From: Kofleriaceae bacterium
Lineage (GTDB): Bacteria > Myxococcota_A > Polyangia > Haliangiales > Haliangiaceae
Length of the DNA: 64,000 nt
Reading direction: 5' to 3'
Assembly (NCBI GenBank): GCA_018057825.1
Contig: JAGPCY010000033.1
Coordinates: forward strand, 48,347 to 112,346
Every line of letters starts with the position of its first letter. The stretch's first letter is position 1. This document shows positions 24,957 through 41,550 of this stretch, in pieces. The notes under the pieces are model-generated. The model had not been told where the DNA came from. It was given only the letters and a program-made list of their open reading frames with translations, and did no database searches. A program made the translations under genes and the position numbers.

Positions 24957-26065
24957 GACGAGCCTCCGTCGAACTCGAACTCGGTCGGGGCGACGTTGGT
25001 GACGAAGCCGCCCTGGGCCCACACCGTGCGGGTGTCGAGGTTCATCGCGATCGCGCCGCAGGTCGCGGTGCCGTGGGGGTTCTCGGGCGTCGCCATGTTG
25101 GTGCAGACGCTCTTGGGCCAGCCGTCCTGGCTGCCCATGCGCGTCCACACGTCGTCGAGGTCGGCGATCGGCCGCGCGGCCAACGACGCGGTCAGCCAGG
25201 CGTAGCGCTCGCGGGTGGTCGAGGTCGGCGAGATCGACGACACCGCCGCGACCTCGGGATCGAGGCAGTGGTTGGTGTGGCAGTAGCTGGGCGCCGGGCG
25301 CTCGGGGGACGACGTGAACATCGCCTTGCGCAAGACGCCCGAGGTCTCGATCGCGAAGGCGTCGTCGCGATCGGCGACGAAGTAGTGGTGGCCCGAGCCG
25401 ATCGGCGCGCCCAGCACGTGGCGCTGGGCGGCGGCCGCGGTCCGCTGGTGCAGCGCGCGCCGGACCACCGCCGGCCACACCGCGCCGACGGTGGCGTCGT
25501 TGGAGTACAGGTTGTTGATGCCGATCGCGACCCCCAGGCGGTTGGCGCCGGCCAGGCCGAGGCAGCCGGTCAAGGTCAAGAGCCAGGCCTCGGGTCCGTC
25601 GGCCGAATCGGGCACGTGGAGCATCATCACGTAGGGGATCGCGGTCGCGTGCATGTCCCAGGTCTGGGCCAGGATGCGTCCGGTCGGGGTCTCGGCCCAG
25701 ATCACCGAGCAGCCGCCCTCGCCGGCCTCGGGCGACGCCGGCGCCGGCTTCCACAAGGCGTGGTCCGGCGACAGGTCGCGCAGGTCGGTGTAGTGGTTGG
25801 CGACGACGATCTCGGCCGGCGTGACGTCGGCGCCCTCGGCGATGCCGACCAGCTCGTCGTACAGGCCGCGGTGGTAGCGCGCCAAGACCGGCAGGTGGGC
25901 CTCGGCGGCGGCCAGGACCGCGGCGCGATCGGCGAAGCCGCCGACCCGGGTGCACAGGTACGTCCGGATCGCGGACAGCGCCTTGACCTCACCGCGGTAC
26001 GACTCGCCGTGGATGCGGCCCCAGTCGCGGTAGGTGCCGTCAGGGGGAAGCTCGAGGACTCTCAT
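24953..26065 (-). CDS. C45-type Ntn acyltransferase/amidase
   Basis: 370-residue protein of the acyl-CoA:6-aminopenicillanate acyltransferase-like family (PF03417, peptidase C45). Family marks are [13 protein letters not shown] near the start, the conserved [20 protein letters not shown], and [20 protein letters not shown], where a Gly-Cys bond would be self-cleaved to expose the N-terminal Cys nucleophile. These are followed by [28 protein letters not shown] and the C-terminal [20 protein letters not shown]. Such enzymes exchange or hydrolyse acyl groups on amines. It lies 21 bases after the four-domain fusion and is coupled to the aminotransferase gene. Here it could deacylate an acyl-protected amino acid; penicillin synthesis is unlikely, as no other pathway gene is present. 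Confidence 0.85.
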   Translation of the reverse strand: MRVLELPPDGTYRDWGRIHGESYRGEVKALSAIRTYLCTRVGGFADRAAVLAAAEAHLPVLARYHRGLYDELVGIAEGADVTPAEIVVANHYTDLRDLSPDHALWKPAPASPEAGEGGCSVIWAETPTGRILAQTWDMHATAIPYVMMLHVPDSADGPEAWLLTLTGCLGLAGANRLGVAIGINNLYSNDATVGAVWPAVVRRALHQRTAAAAQRHVLGAPIGSGHHYFVADRDDAFAIETSGVLRKAMFTSSPERPAPSYCHTNHCLDPEVAAVSSISPTSTTRERYAWLTASLAARPIADLDDVWTRMGSQDGWPKSVCTNMATPENPHGTATCGAIAMNLDTRTVWAQGGFVTNVAPTEFEFDGGSS

Positions 26066-26086
26066 CGGTTCACCATGCCAATCTGA

Positions 26087-30751
<4,665 letters not shown>

Positions 30752-30929
30752 CGGGGCTTCGTACCCGGGGCCCGCGGGGTGGTCAAGAGACCCGCCAAGT
30801 CGGCCCAACCGCTCGGAGATCCTGGTCGGACCGGAGCCCTCGCGTCCGCCGTAACCGCGGCGTCACCCGAGATCTACCGAGGCCCGCTGTCAGGAGCGAC
30901 CCGCGGTGGTGTAATAGTGGCCGCTACCC

Positions 30930-32705
<1,776 letters not shown>

Positions 32706-32714
<9 letters not shown>

Positions 32715-32734
32715 CCCCGGGCCTGTGCCATAAG
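32706..32734 (+). promoter_or_regulatory. Sigma-70-type promoter for rpmG-rpmB
   Basis: TTGAAA at 32706-32711 (five of six bases of the -35 consensus) and CATAAG at 32729-32734 (four of six bases of the -10 consensus), separated by 17 bases. The -35 box overlaps the last codons of the phosphatase gene. A start near 32741 would give a leader of about 60 bases for rpmG. Confidence 0.5.
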
Positions 32735-32745
32735 CCGGGACCCAT

Positions 32746-32765
32746 CGCGCGGTAACCCCCGCGCG
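32746..32765 (+). promoter_or_regulatory. Hairpin in the rpmG leader
   Basis: A 7-base stem CGCGCGG / CCGCGCG with loop TAACCC, 34 bases upstream of the rpmG ATG and just after the expected transcription start. It could be a feedback or attenuation element, or a terminator for the phosphatase gene. No T run follows, and GC-rich hairpins arise easily in this DNA. Confidence 0.35.
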
Positions 32766-32798
32766 CGGCCAACGAACGACGACTGCGGAGCCCCTGTC

Positions 32799-32972
<174 letters not shown>

Positions 32973-33023
32973 TCCCCGGCGCAGCAGCCTCTACGGCGCT
33001 GCGCTCGCTGCCTGGAGCCCGTC

Positions 33024-33260
33024 ATGTCGCGCGTCTGTGAGATCACCGGGAAGAAGCCGCTCGTCGGCCACAACGTCAGCCACTCGAACCGCCACACCAA
33101 GCGGCGCTTCGAGGTGAACCTGGTCAGCAAGCGGTTCTGGCTCGAGGACGAGAAGCGCTGGATCACGCTGCGCCTGTCGACCCGCGCGATGCGGATCATC
33201 GACAAGCGCGGCCTCGGCGTCGTCCTCGCCGAGCTGCGCGCCCAGGGCAAGAAGGTCTGA
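33024..33260 (+). CDS. rpmB: 50S ribosomal protein L28
   Basis: 78-residue L28 with the usual length and motifs: [57 protein letters not shown] and [15 protein letters not shown]. It has one cysteine and so is not the zinc-binding form; it looks close to the E. coli type. It lies in the large subunit near the exit of tRNA and is needed for assembly. It is cotranscribed with rpmG and only 8 bases before the next lipoprotein gene. Confidence 0.97.
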   Translation: MSRVCEITGKKPLVGHNVSHSNRHTKRRFEVNLVSKRFWLEDEKRWITLRLSTRAMRIIDKRGLGVVLAELRAQGKKV

Positions 33261-33268
33261 CCTCACCC

Positions 33269-34576
33269 GTGCACCGTCGCCGACGGCTGCCCTGCCCCGC
33301 GCGGTCTCTCGCGCGCCGGCGGTTGGCGGCCGTCGCGATTTTCGGCGCGGCCAGCGTCGCCCTCGGCTGCCCCAGCCGAGGCGCGCCGCGCCGGCCGACC
33401 CTGGTCGCGTCCCAGACCGCGGCCCTGCCGCACCCGGCGGTCGCGCTGGCGCTGACCGCCGACGACACGCTGATCGCGGCGGGTGGACGCACGGTGACCG
33501 CCCATCGCGGCGGCGCGGTGCGCTGGACGCGCGACGTCCCGGCCGATGCCGGGCCGGTGGCGGCGACGGGCGACCTGGTGGCCGTCGCGCTCGCCGGCGT
33601 CGGTCCCCTCGAGGGGCTGCCCCATGGCCTGCGCGGCGAGCCGGGCGCGGCCCTCCTCGGGCTGGGGCTCGCCGATGGCGCGCGCCGGTGGCTGACCGGG
33701 ATCGGCGCCACCGAGTGGGTGGTCGTGCGCGCCGTGGTGCCGGCCGGCGACGGCGTGGCGGTGGCTGGCAGCTTCGCCGGGACCCTGCGCGTCGGAGATC
33801 GGGTCGTGACCAGCGCCGGCGGCAGCGACGGCTTCTGGGCCCGGGTCGGCCCCGACGGCGCGGTGCGCACCCTCGGCCGGATGGGCGGCACGGGCGCCGA
33901 CGCGATCGCCGGCGTGGCCGCCCTGCCCGACGGCGGCCTGGCCCTCGCTGGGACCTACGCCGACGCCGCCGAGCTCGGCGACCTGAGCCTGGCCGCCCTC
34001 TACCCCGACGTGGCCCTGGGCGATGGCTTCGTCGCCCGCCTCGGCCCCGACGACGCGGTGGTCTGGGCCCGGACCTGGGGCGGCCCAGCCGGCGACGCCT
34101 GCGCCGGCGTGGTCGCGATCGGCGACGAGCTGGCCTTCGCCGGCACCGGCCGCGGCGTGGTCGAGGTCGCCGGACGCCGGGTCGACACCGCCGGCAACGC
34201 CGATGGCGTGGTCGGCTTCTTCGACGCCGCCGGCGCGGTGCGCGGCGCCTTCGCCGTCGGCGGCGACGACTACGATGGCCTGACCGCGATCGCCGCGGTC
34301 GGGGACGAGGTCGCGGTGGCGGGCTGGTACTCGGGGACGCTACGCGGTCCCGGCGGCGCGCCCGCCCAGGGCCCCGACGACCCCTTCGTCGCGCTGGTCG
34401 GCGCCGACGGCGTCCACGCCCTCTTGCCGGTCTCCGCCGAGGGCGCCGCCGCGATCTCCGCGCTGGCCGGCGGCCCGGCGCTGGGGGTCGCGATCGATCA
34501 CGCCGGCCGCGCGAGCTTCGCCGGGGCCTCGGTCCCGACCGGCCCGGCCGCGATCGCCCTGACCCGCGGCCCCTGA
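33269..34576 (+). CDS. Exported lipoprotein with repeated beta-propeller-like blades
   Basis: 435 residues from GTG 33269. A basic start (MHRRRRLPCPARSLARRR) leads to a hydrophobic core and lipobox VALGC near residue 34. The mature part repeats an Ala/Gly-rich blade ending in VAVAGSFAGTLRVGDRVVTS, LALAGTYADAAELGDLSL, LAFAGTGRGVVEVAGRRVDT and VAVAGWYSGTLRGPGG, with GSDGFWARVGPDGAVRTLG-like turns, at ~60-residue spacing. This resembles SBBP-type propellers of secreted myxobacterial proteins. No catalytic motif is seen. Closeness to rpmB is probably positional rather than functional. Convergent with the small lipoprotein gene across tract T4. Confidence 0.75.
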   Translation: MHRRRRLPCPARSLARRRLAAVAIFGAASVALGCPSRGAPRRPTLVASQTAALPHPAVALALTADDTLIAAGGRTVTAHRGGAVRWTRDVPADAGPVAATGDLVAVALAGVGPLEGLPHGLRGEPGAALLGLGLADGARRWLTGIGATEWVVVRAVVPAGDGVAVAGSFAGTLRVGDRVVTSAGGSDGFWARVGPDGAVRTLGRMGGTGADAIAGVAALPDGGLALAGTYADAAELGDLSLAALYPDVALGDGFVARLGPDDAVVWARTWGGPAGDACAGVVAIGDELAFAGTGRGVVEVAGRRVDTAGNADGVVGFFDAAGAVRGAFAVGGDDYDGLTAIAAVGDEVAVAGWYSGTLRGPGGAPAQGPDDPFVALVGADGVHALLPVSAEGAAAISALAGGPALGVAIDHAGRASFAGASVPTGPAAIALTRGP

Positions 34577-34586
34577 TCAGTCGCCA

Positions 34587-34721
34587 CCTCGGTCTCGGCC
34601 TCGGGTTCGGTCTCGGTCTCGGTCTCGGTCTCGGCCTCCGCCTCGGCCTCGGCCTCCGCCTCGGTCTCGGCCTCGGGTTCGGTCTCGGTCTCGGCCTCGG
34701 TCTCGGTCTCGGCCTCGGTCA
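34587..34721. repeat. Hexamer tract T4 between convergent genes
   Basis: About 135 bases of CTCGGT/CTCGGC hexamers (GGTCTC phase) on the plus strand, with variants such as GGGTTC and CGCCTC. It begins ~10 bases after the stop of the propeller lipoprotein gene. About 68 bases of non-repeat DNA separate its end from the stop of the small lipoprotein gene, including a doubled ATCGAAGC. Confidence 0.95.
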
Positions 34722-34789
34722 CCCGGTCCCGTCGCCTGCCCTTATCGAAGCACCCATCGAAGCGGATATCGGCCATCCCCCCCCGCGGG

Positions 34790-35050
34790 TCACGGCGCAG
34801 CCGCGCACTCAACCTGACAGGCCGCGCGGATCGCCTCGGGGCTCATCGCCACCATCTGGCGGTCGCGCACGCACGCCAGCACACACGGGGGATCGCCGCC
34901 GTCGACCGCCGGACCGGCGTCGCCGGTCGCACCGCCGCGGTTGCCGACCTCGGGCCGCGGCGCCGGCTCGCGGGTGCAGCCGCTGCCCGCAGCCATCAAC
35001 GCCACCGCCGACGCGACCGCCAACCCCACCCCGACCGACCGGGCGATCAC
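34790..35050 (-). CDS. Small Cys-containing lipoprotein
   Basis: 86 residues from GTG 35050, which overlaps the sucB stop (GTGA). The signal peptide VGLAVASAVALMAAGSGC gives a lipobox at ~residue 25; the mature part is short (GGDPPCVLACVRDRQMVA, ending CQVECAAAP) with two Cys pairs that could form disulfides. No family is recognised. Coupling to the 2-oxoglutarate dehydrogenase genes is unexpected for an exported protein and may only reflect compact gene packing. Confidence 0.65.
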   Translation of the reverse strand: MIARSVGVGLAVASAVALMAAGSGCTREPAPRPEVGNRGGATGDAGPAVDGGDPPCVLACVRDRQMVAMSPEAIRAACQVECAAAP

Positions 35051-36249
35051 AGCCCGAACAGCAGGCGGTCGGGCGACTCGAGGCGATCGCGGACCGCGAC
35101 CAGGAACGACACCGCCTCACGGCCGTCGACCACGCGGTGATCGTAGGTCAGCGCCAGGTACATGACCGGCCGGATCGCGATCGCGTCGCCGACCACCATC
35201 GGCCGCTTGACGATGTTGTGCATCCCGAGGATGCCGGTCTGCGGGTAGTTGAGCAGCGGGGTCGACATCATCGAGCCGTAGATGCCGCCGTTGGAGATCG
35301 AGAACGTGCCGCCGGTCAGCTCGTCGATCGACAGCTTGCCGGTGCGGGCCTTGTCGGCCAGCTCGCCGATGCCGCGCTCGATGCCGGCGAAGTCGAGGGC
35401 ATCGCAGCCGCGCAGGACCGGCACCACCAGGCCCTTGGGGGTCTGGACCGCGATGCCGAAGTCGTAGCGCTTCTTGTAGATGATCTTGTCGCCGGCGACC
35501 TCGGCGTTGAGGCCGGGGAAGGCCTTGGCCGCGCTGACGCAGGCCTTCACGAAGAACGACATGAACCCGAGCTTGACCCCGTGGGTCTTCTCGAAGGCGT
35601 CCTTGTGCTTGGCGCGCAGGTCCATGACCGCGGTCATGTCGACCTCGTTGAAGGTCGTGAGCGACGCGGTCTCGTGCTGGGCCGCGACCAGGCGCTCGGC
35701 GATCCGCTTGCGCAGCGGCGACATCGTCACGACCTCGTCGCCCGGGTGGATGACCGGGGCCGGGGCCGCGGGCCGTGGGGCCGCCGCGGGAGTCGGGGCC
35801 ACCGGCGCGGCCTCGCTCGGCAGCTCGCCGCGCTCGCGCGCGACCCGCCGCTGCGACGGCGTCAACCGGAGGAGCGCGTCCTCGGCGAGCGCAGGCGCGG
35901 GCGCGGGCGCCGCTGGAGCAGGAGCCGCCGCCGGAGCTGGTGCCGCCGCCGGAGCTGGTGCCGCCGCCGGAGTCGGAGCGGGCGCCGCCGCCGCTGCGCC
36001 GTCGGCGCGGGCCGCGCTCGGGTTCACCTGGCCGACCACCTGGCCGACCTTGACGGTCGCGCCGACCGCGACCGTCTGGCTGACCAGCACGCCGGCCACG
36101 GGCGACGGGAGCTGGACGGTGATCTTGTCGGTCTCGAGATCGATCACCGGCTCGTCTTGAGCGACGGTGTCGCCGACGTTCTTGGTCCAGCGCGAGACGA
36201 CCGCCTCGGTGATCGACTCGCCAAGCGCAGGGACAACCAGATCAGGCAT
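35047..36249 (-). CDS. sucB: Dihydrolipoyl succinyltransferase (2-oxoglutarate dehydrogenase E2)
   Basis: 400-residue E2 core of the 2-oxoglutarate dehydrogenase complex. One lipoyl domain is at residues 1-77 with lipoyl Lys42 (DLETDKITVQL). A long Ala/Pro linker (~80-120) has several APAPAAAP repeats. The E1/E3-binding domain is near 125-145 (LLRLTPSQRRVARERGELP). The catalytic acyltransferase domain contains EVDMTAVMDLRAKHKDAFEK, TFSISNGGIYGSMMSTPLLN and the active-site YDHRVVDGREAVSFL (His371, Asp375). An Ala-Pro linker this long is common in high-GC bacteria. Start at ATG 36249, GTGGAGAAG nearby as Shine-Dalgarno. Follows sucA by 69 bases. Confidence 0.96.
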   Translation of the reverse strand: MPDLVVPALGESITEAVVSRWTKNVGDTVAQDEPVIDLETDKITVQLPSPVAGVLVSQTVAVGATVKVGQVVGQVNPSAARADGAAAAAPAPTPAAAPAPAAAPAPAAAPAPAAPAPAPALAEDALLRLTPSQRRVARERGELPSEAAPVAPTPAAAPRPAAPAPVIHPGDEVVTMSPLRKRIAERLVAAQHETASLTTFNEVDMTAVMDLRAKHKDAFEKTHGVKLGFMSFFVKACVSAAKAFPGLNAEVAGDKIIYKKRYDFGIAVQTPKGLVVPVLRGCDALDFAGIERGIGELADKARTGKLSIDELTGGTFSISNGGIYGSMMSTPLLNYPQTGILGMHNIVKRPMVVGDAIAIRPVMYLALTYDHRVVDGREAVSFLVAVRDRLESPDRLLFGL

Positions 36250-36318
36250 GGGCTTCTCCACGGTGCGACAACGGACAGGGACATTTGCCAGCGCGGCGCC
36301 GGCCTGACAAGGGCCGGC

Positions 36319-39111
<2,793 letters not shown>

Positions 39112-39168
39112 GAGGGCCGGCAGCCTACCCCCGGATGCCGGCGCTGTCGACCCGCGGCACCCCACCGG

Positions 39169-40866
39169 TCACCGGCGGCGGCGGACCTGCAAGCTGGGGC
39201 TGCCGGAGGTCGCGGCCCGGGCCTCGATCTCGGCGAGCCGGGCCACCTCCCAGGCCGGCTCGACCGCCGCGCGGACCGTGGCCCCCGCCCGCGGCGGGAT
39301 CAGGCTCATCGCGCGTTCGGCCAGCGCGGTGATCGTCAGGCTGGGGTTGACCCCGAGGTTGGCCGGGACCGCGCTGCCATCGACCACGTACAGGCCGGGA
39401 TGGCCGAAGGCCTGGTGGCTGGCGTCGATCACCCCAGCCTCGGGCCCGGCGGCGATCGCCGCGCCGCCCAGGACGTGGGCGGTGGTCGGCACGTCGAACA
39501 GCACCTCGAACACGCTCGACTTGGCGACGCCGTCGACCTCGGCGGCGAAGGCCCGCGCGACCTGGTTGCCGAGGGGGATGTAGGTCGGGTTGGCCGGGCC
39601 GTCGCCGGCCCGGGTGTCGAGGGCCTTGCGCCACAGCCGCCGCCAGCGCCGCCGCAGCGCCAGCCCGATCGAGTTGTCGAGGGTCTGCATCACCAGCAGG
39701 TACACGCCGCGGCGCGCGGTGCCGAAGGGCCACAGGCTGCGCGCGAAGTCGATCGGGTGGCGGATGACGTTGCCGAGGTAGCGCAGCCAGCGCGGGACCC
39801 GACCGCCGCCGTCGGTGAGGAGCGTCGACAGCGGCGCCAGGGCGTCGGAGCCATCGCTGTAGCGCACGACCTCGACGTGGGTGGCGTCGTCGGCGTGGAT
39901 CGACGAGGTGATCGCCAGGCCGCGATCGAAGCGCACGTCCTTGCGCCGCGAGGTCACGCCGAGGATGGCCTCGCTGTTGGTGCGCACGGTGCGGCCGACC
40001 GCGTCGGACAGCCGCGGCAGCGAGCCGCGGGCCTTGCTGCGCAGGAGCAGCTCGACGGTGCCCAGGACCCCGGCCGCCAGCACCACCTGGCGCGCGGTCG
40101 TGACCTGGCGATCGCGGGCCAGCCACGCGCCGCTGGCGCGGTGGGTGATCGCGTAGCCGCCGTCGGGGCGGGCGGCGACGTCGTCGACCTGGCGCAGCGG
40201 CCGCACCTCGGCCCCGAGCCGCTCGGCGAACCACAGGTAGTTCTTGTCGAGGGTGTTCTTGGCCCCCGGCCGGCAGCCGACCATGCAGCCGCCGCACAGC
40301 GTGCAGCCGGTGCGGGCCGGCCCGGCGCCGCCGAAGTACGGATCGTCGACGGTCTGGCCGGGCGCGCCGAGGAACACGCCGACCGGGGTCTGGACGTAGC
40401 TGTCGCCGTGGCCGAGGCGCTCGGCGACCCGGGCCAGCACCCGGTCGGGCTCCTCCTCGACCTCGTGCTGGGTCACGCCGAGCATGAACTGGGCGCGGCG
40501 ATAGTGCGGCGCCAGCTCGGCCTTCCAGTCGGCGAGGTCGCGCCACGCCGGGGCCGCGAACACCGGGTCGGGCGGGACGTAGAGCGTGTTGGCGTAGACC
40601 AGCGAGCCGCCGCCGACGCCCGATCCCGACAGCACGAACACGTCCGACAGAAACGACAGCCGCAGGATGCCGAAGCACTTGGCGGCCGGCATCCACAGCG
40701 CCTTGCCCAGGTTCCAGTTGGTGCGCGGGAAGTCGGCCGGCGCCCACCGCCGACCGCGCTCGAGGACGCACACCGAGTAGCCCTTCTCGGCCAGGCGCAG
40801 GGCCGCCACCGAACCACCGAAGCCCGAGCCGACGATCACGAAGTCGTAGTCGAAGCCGTCGGCCAC
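39169..40866 (-). CDS. GMC-type FAD oxidoreductase (cholesterol-oxidase-like)
   Basis: 565-residue FAD enzyme. The dinucleotide motif FVIVGSGFGGSVAALRLAEK is at residues 9-28, then VCVLERGRRWAPADFP and GVGGGSLVYANTLYVPP. The cluster GCTLCGGCMVGCRPGAKNTL (residues ~188-207) contains four cysteines, as in some bacterial sterol and GMC oxidases with a ferredoxin-like Cys motif. The C-terminal half has HVLGGAAIAAGPEAGVIDA and YVVDGSAVPANLGVNPSLTI, the GMC signature with the active-site region. It may oxidise a sterol or other alcohol. GTG start with TACACT 6 bases upstream. It precedes sucA by 57 bases and may be cotranscribed. Confidence 0.9.
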   Translation of the reverse strand: MADGFDYDFVIVGSGFGGSVAALRLAEKGYSVCVLERGRRWAPADFPRTNWNLGKALWMPAAKCFGILRLSFLSDVFVLSGSGVGGGSLVYANTLYVPPDPVFAAPAWRDLADWKAELAPHYRRAQFMLGVTQHEVEEEPDRVLARVAERLGHGDSYVQTPVGVFLGAPGQTVDDPYFGGAGPARTGCTLCGGCMVGCRPGAKNTLDKNYLWFAERLGAEVRPLRQVDDVAARPDGGYAITHRASGAWLARDRQVTTARQVVLAAGVLGTVELLLRSKARGSLPRLSDAVGRTVRTNSEAILGVTSRRKDVRFDRGLAITSSIHADDATHVEVVRYSDGSDALAPLSTLLTDGGGRVPRWLRYLGNVIRHPIDFARSLWPFGTARRGVYLLVMQTLDNSIGLALRRRWRRLWRKALDTRAGDGPANPTYIPLGNQVARAFAAEVDGVAKSSVFEVLFDVPTTAHVLGGAAIAAGPEAGVIDASHQAFGHPGLYVVDGSAVPANLGVNPSLTITALAERAMSLIPPRAGATVRAAVEPAWEVARLAEIEARAATSGSPSLQVRRRR

Positions 40867-40872
40867 CTCGGC

Positions 40873-40878
40873 AGTGTA
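40873..40878 (-). promoter_or_regulatory. Candidate leaderless -10 hexamer TACACT (GMC gene)
   Basis: Minus-strand TACACT ends 6 bases before the GTG of the GMC oxidoreductase gene. Confidence 0.48.
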
Positions 40879-40939
40879 GCGCCCCCGGCCGGTGCGGCGT
40901 AGAGCACGCCCCGCGCTCGCGCCCGCCGTTCATTGCGGC

Positions 40940-40945
40940 TACTGT
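40940..40945 (+). promoter_or_regulatory. Candidate leaderless -10 hexamer TACTGT
   Basis: TACTGT ends 7 bases before the ATG at 40953. With the TACACT site on the other strand it would make the 86-base divergent gap a two-way leaderless promoter region. Confidence 0.48.
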
Positions 40946-40952
40946 CGCGCCC

Positions 40953-41501
40953 ATGAGCCAGCTCGGTCCGATCCTGTTTGTGGCCCTCGCCAGCTTGGGC
41001 CTGGTCGCCTGCGCCGAGTCCGAGACGAGCACGCCGATCGACGCGTCGACCGGCGCCGATCGCCCGATCGCCGTCGACGCCCCCGGCGGCACCATCGACG
41101 CCCCCGGCGGTTCGATCGACGCCCCGACCGGCGGTGGCAGCGCGATCGGCGTGGGCTGCGTCGGCGAGGGCCAGGGGAGCTGCCCGACCGGGTACCAGTG
41201 CCTGAACCTCCAGGGCGGCAGCGGGTCGTGGTGCAGCAAGCCCTGCACCGGGCAGAGCGATCTGTCGTGCTCGACCGGCTACACCGGCCCCGGCTTCCCG
41301 GCCTGCTTCCTGACGGTGACGCCGGCCGGCGGCGGCACCCCGCAGGCGTTCTGCACCGTGGTGTGCTTCGACGCGCCGGGCGCCCCGACCTTGTGCCCGG
41401 GCGGCGACACCCAGTGCAACAACACCTGCCCGTCGCCCCTGGCCTGCACCGCCGATCTGCCGCTGACCGGCGGTGGCTCGGCCGGCCGGCTGTGCCAGTA
41501 G
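40953..41501 (+). CDS. Cys-rich exported lipoprotein
   Basis: 182-residue lipoprotein with lipobox GLVACA (Cys ~20). A low-complexity stretch of Pro/Gly/Asp repeats follows (IDAPGGSIDAPTGGG). The mature domain has 12 or more cysteines in spacings such as CPTGYQCLNLQGGSGSWCSK, CTGQSDLSC, CFLTVTPAGGGTPQAFCTVV and CPGGDTQCNNTC, which suggests a disulfide-rich surface domain. It is common in predatory-type genomes and may be an adhesin or binding protein. No enzymatic motif. It lies 49 bases before the S46 peptidase gene. Confidence 0.72.
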   Translation: MSQLGPILFVALASLGLVACAESETSTPIDASTGADRPIAVDAPGGTIDAPGGSIDAPTGGGSAIGVGCVGEGQGSCPTGYQCLNLQGGSGSWCSKPCTGQSDLSCSTGYTGPGFPACFLTVTPAGGGTPQAFCTVVCFDAPGAPTLCPGGDTQCNNTCPSPLACTADLPLTGGGSAGRLCQ

Positions 41502-41538
41502 GCGGTCGACCCGAGCGGCCCGCGGCCGTCCGCCGTGC

Positions 41539-41544
41539 TATCGA
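41539..41544 (+). promoter_or_regulatory. Candidate leaderless -10 hexamer TATCGA
   Basis: TATCGA ends 6 bases before the ATG of the S46 peptidase gene. The last base departs from the TANNNT form, so support is weaker. Confidence 0.35.
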
Positions 41545-41550
41545 CGCACG

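Noticed and set aside
30752..30808. ATG 30808 as start of the four-domain fusion
   Set aside because: It adds 19 non-conserved residues before the aldehyde dehydrogenase signature, while GTG 30751 has a TACGAA hexamer 6 bases upstream. Kept as an alternative.
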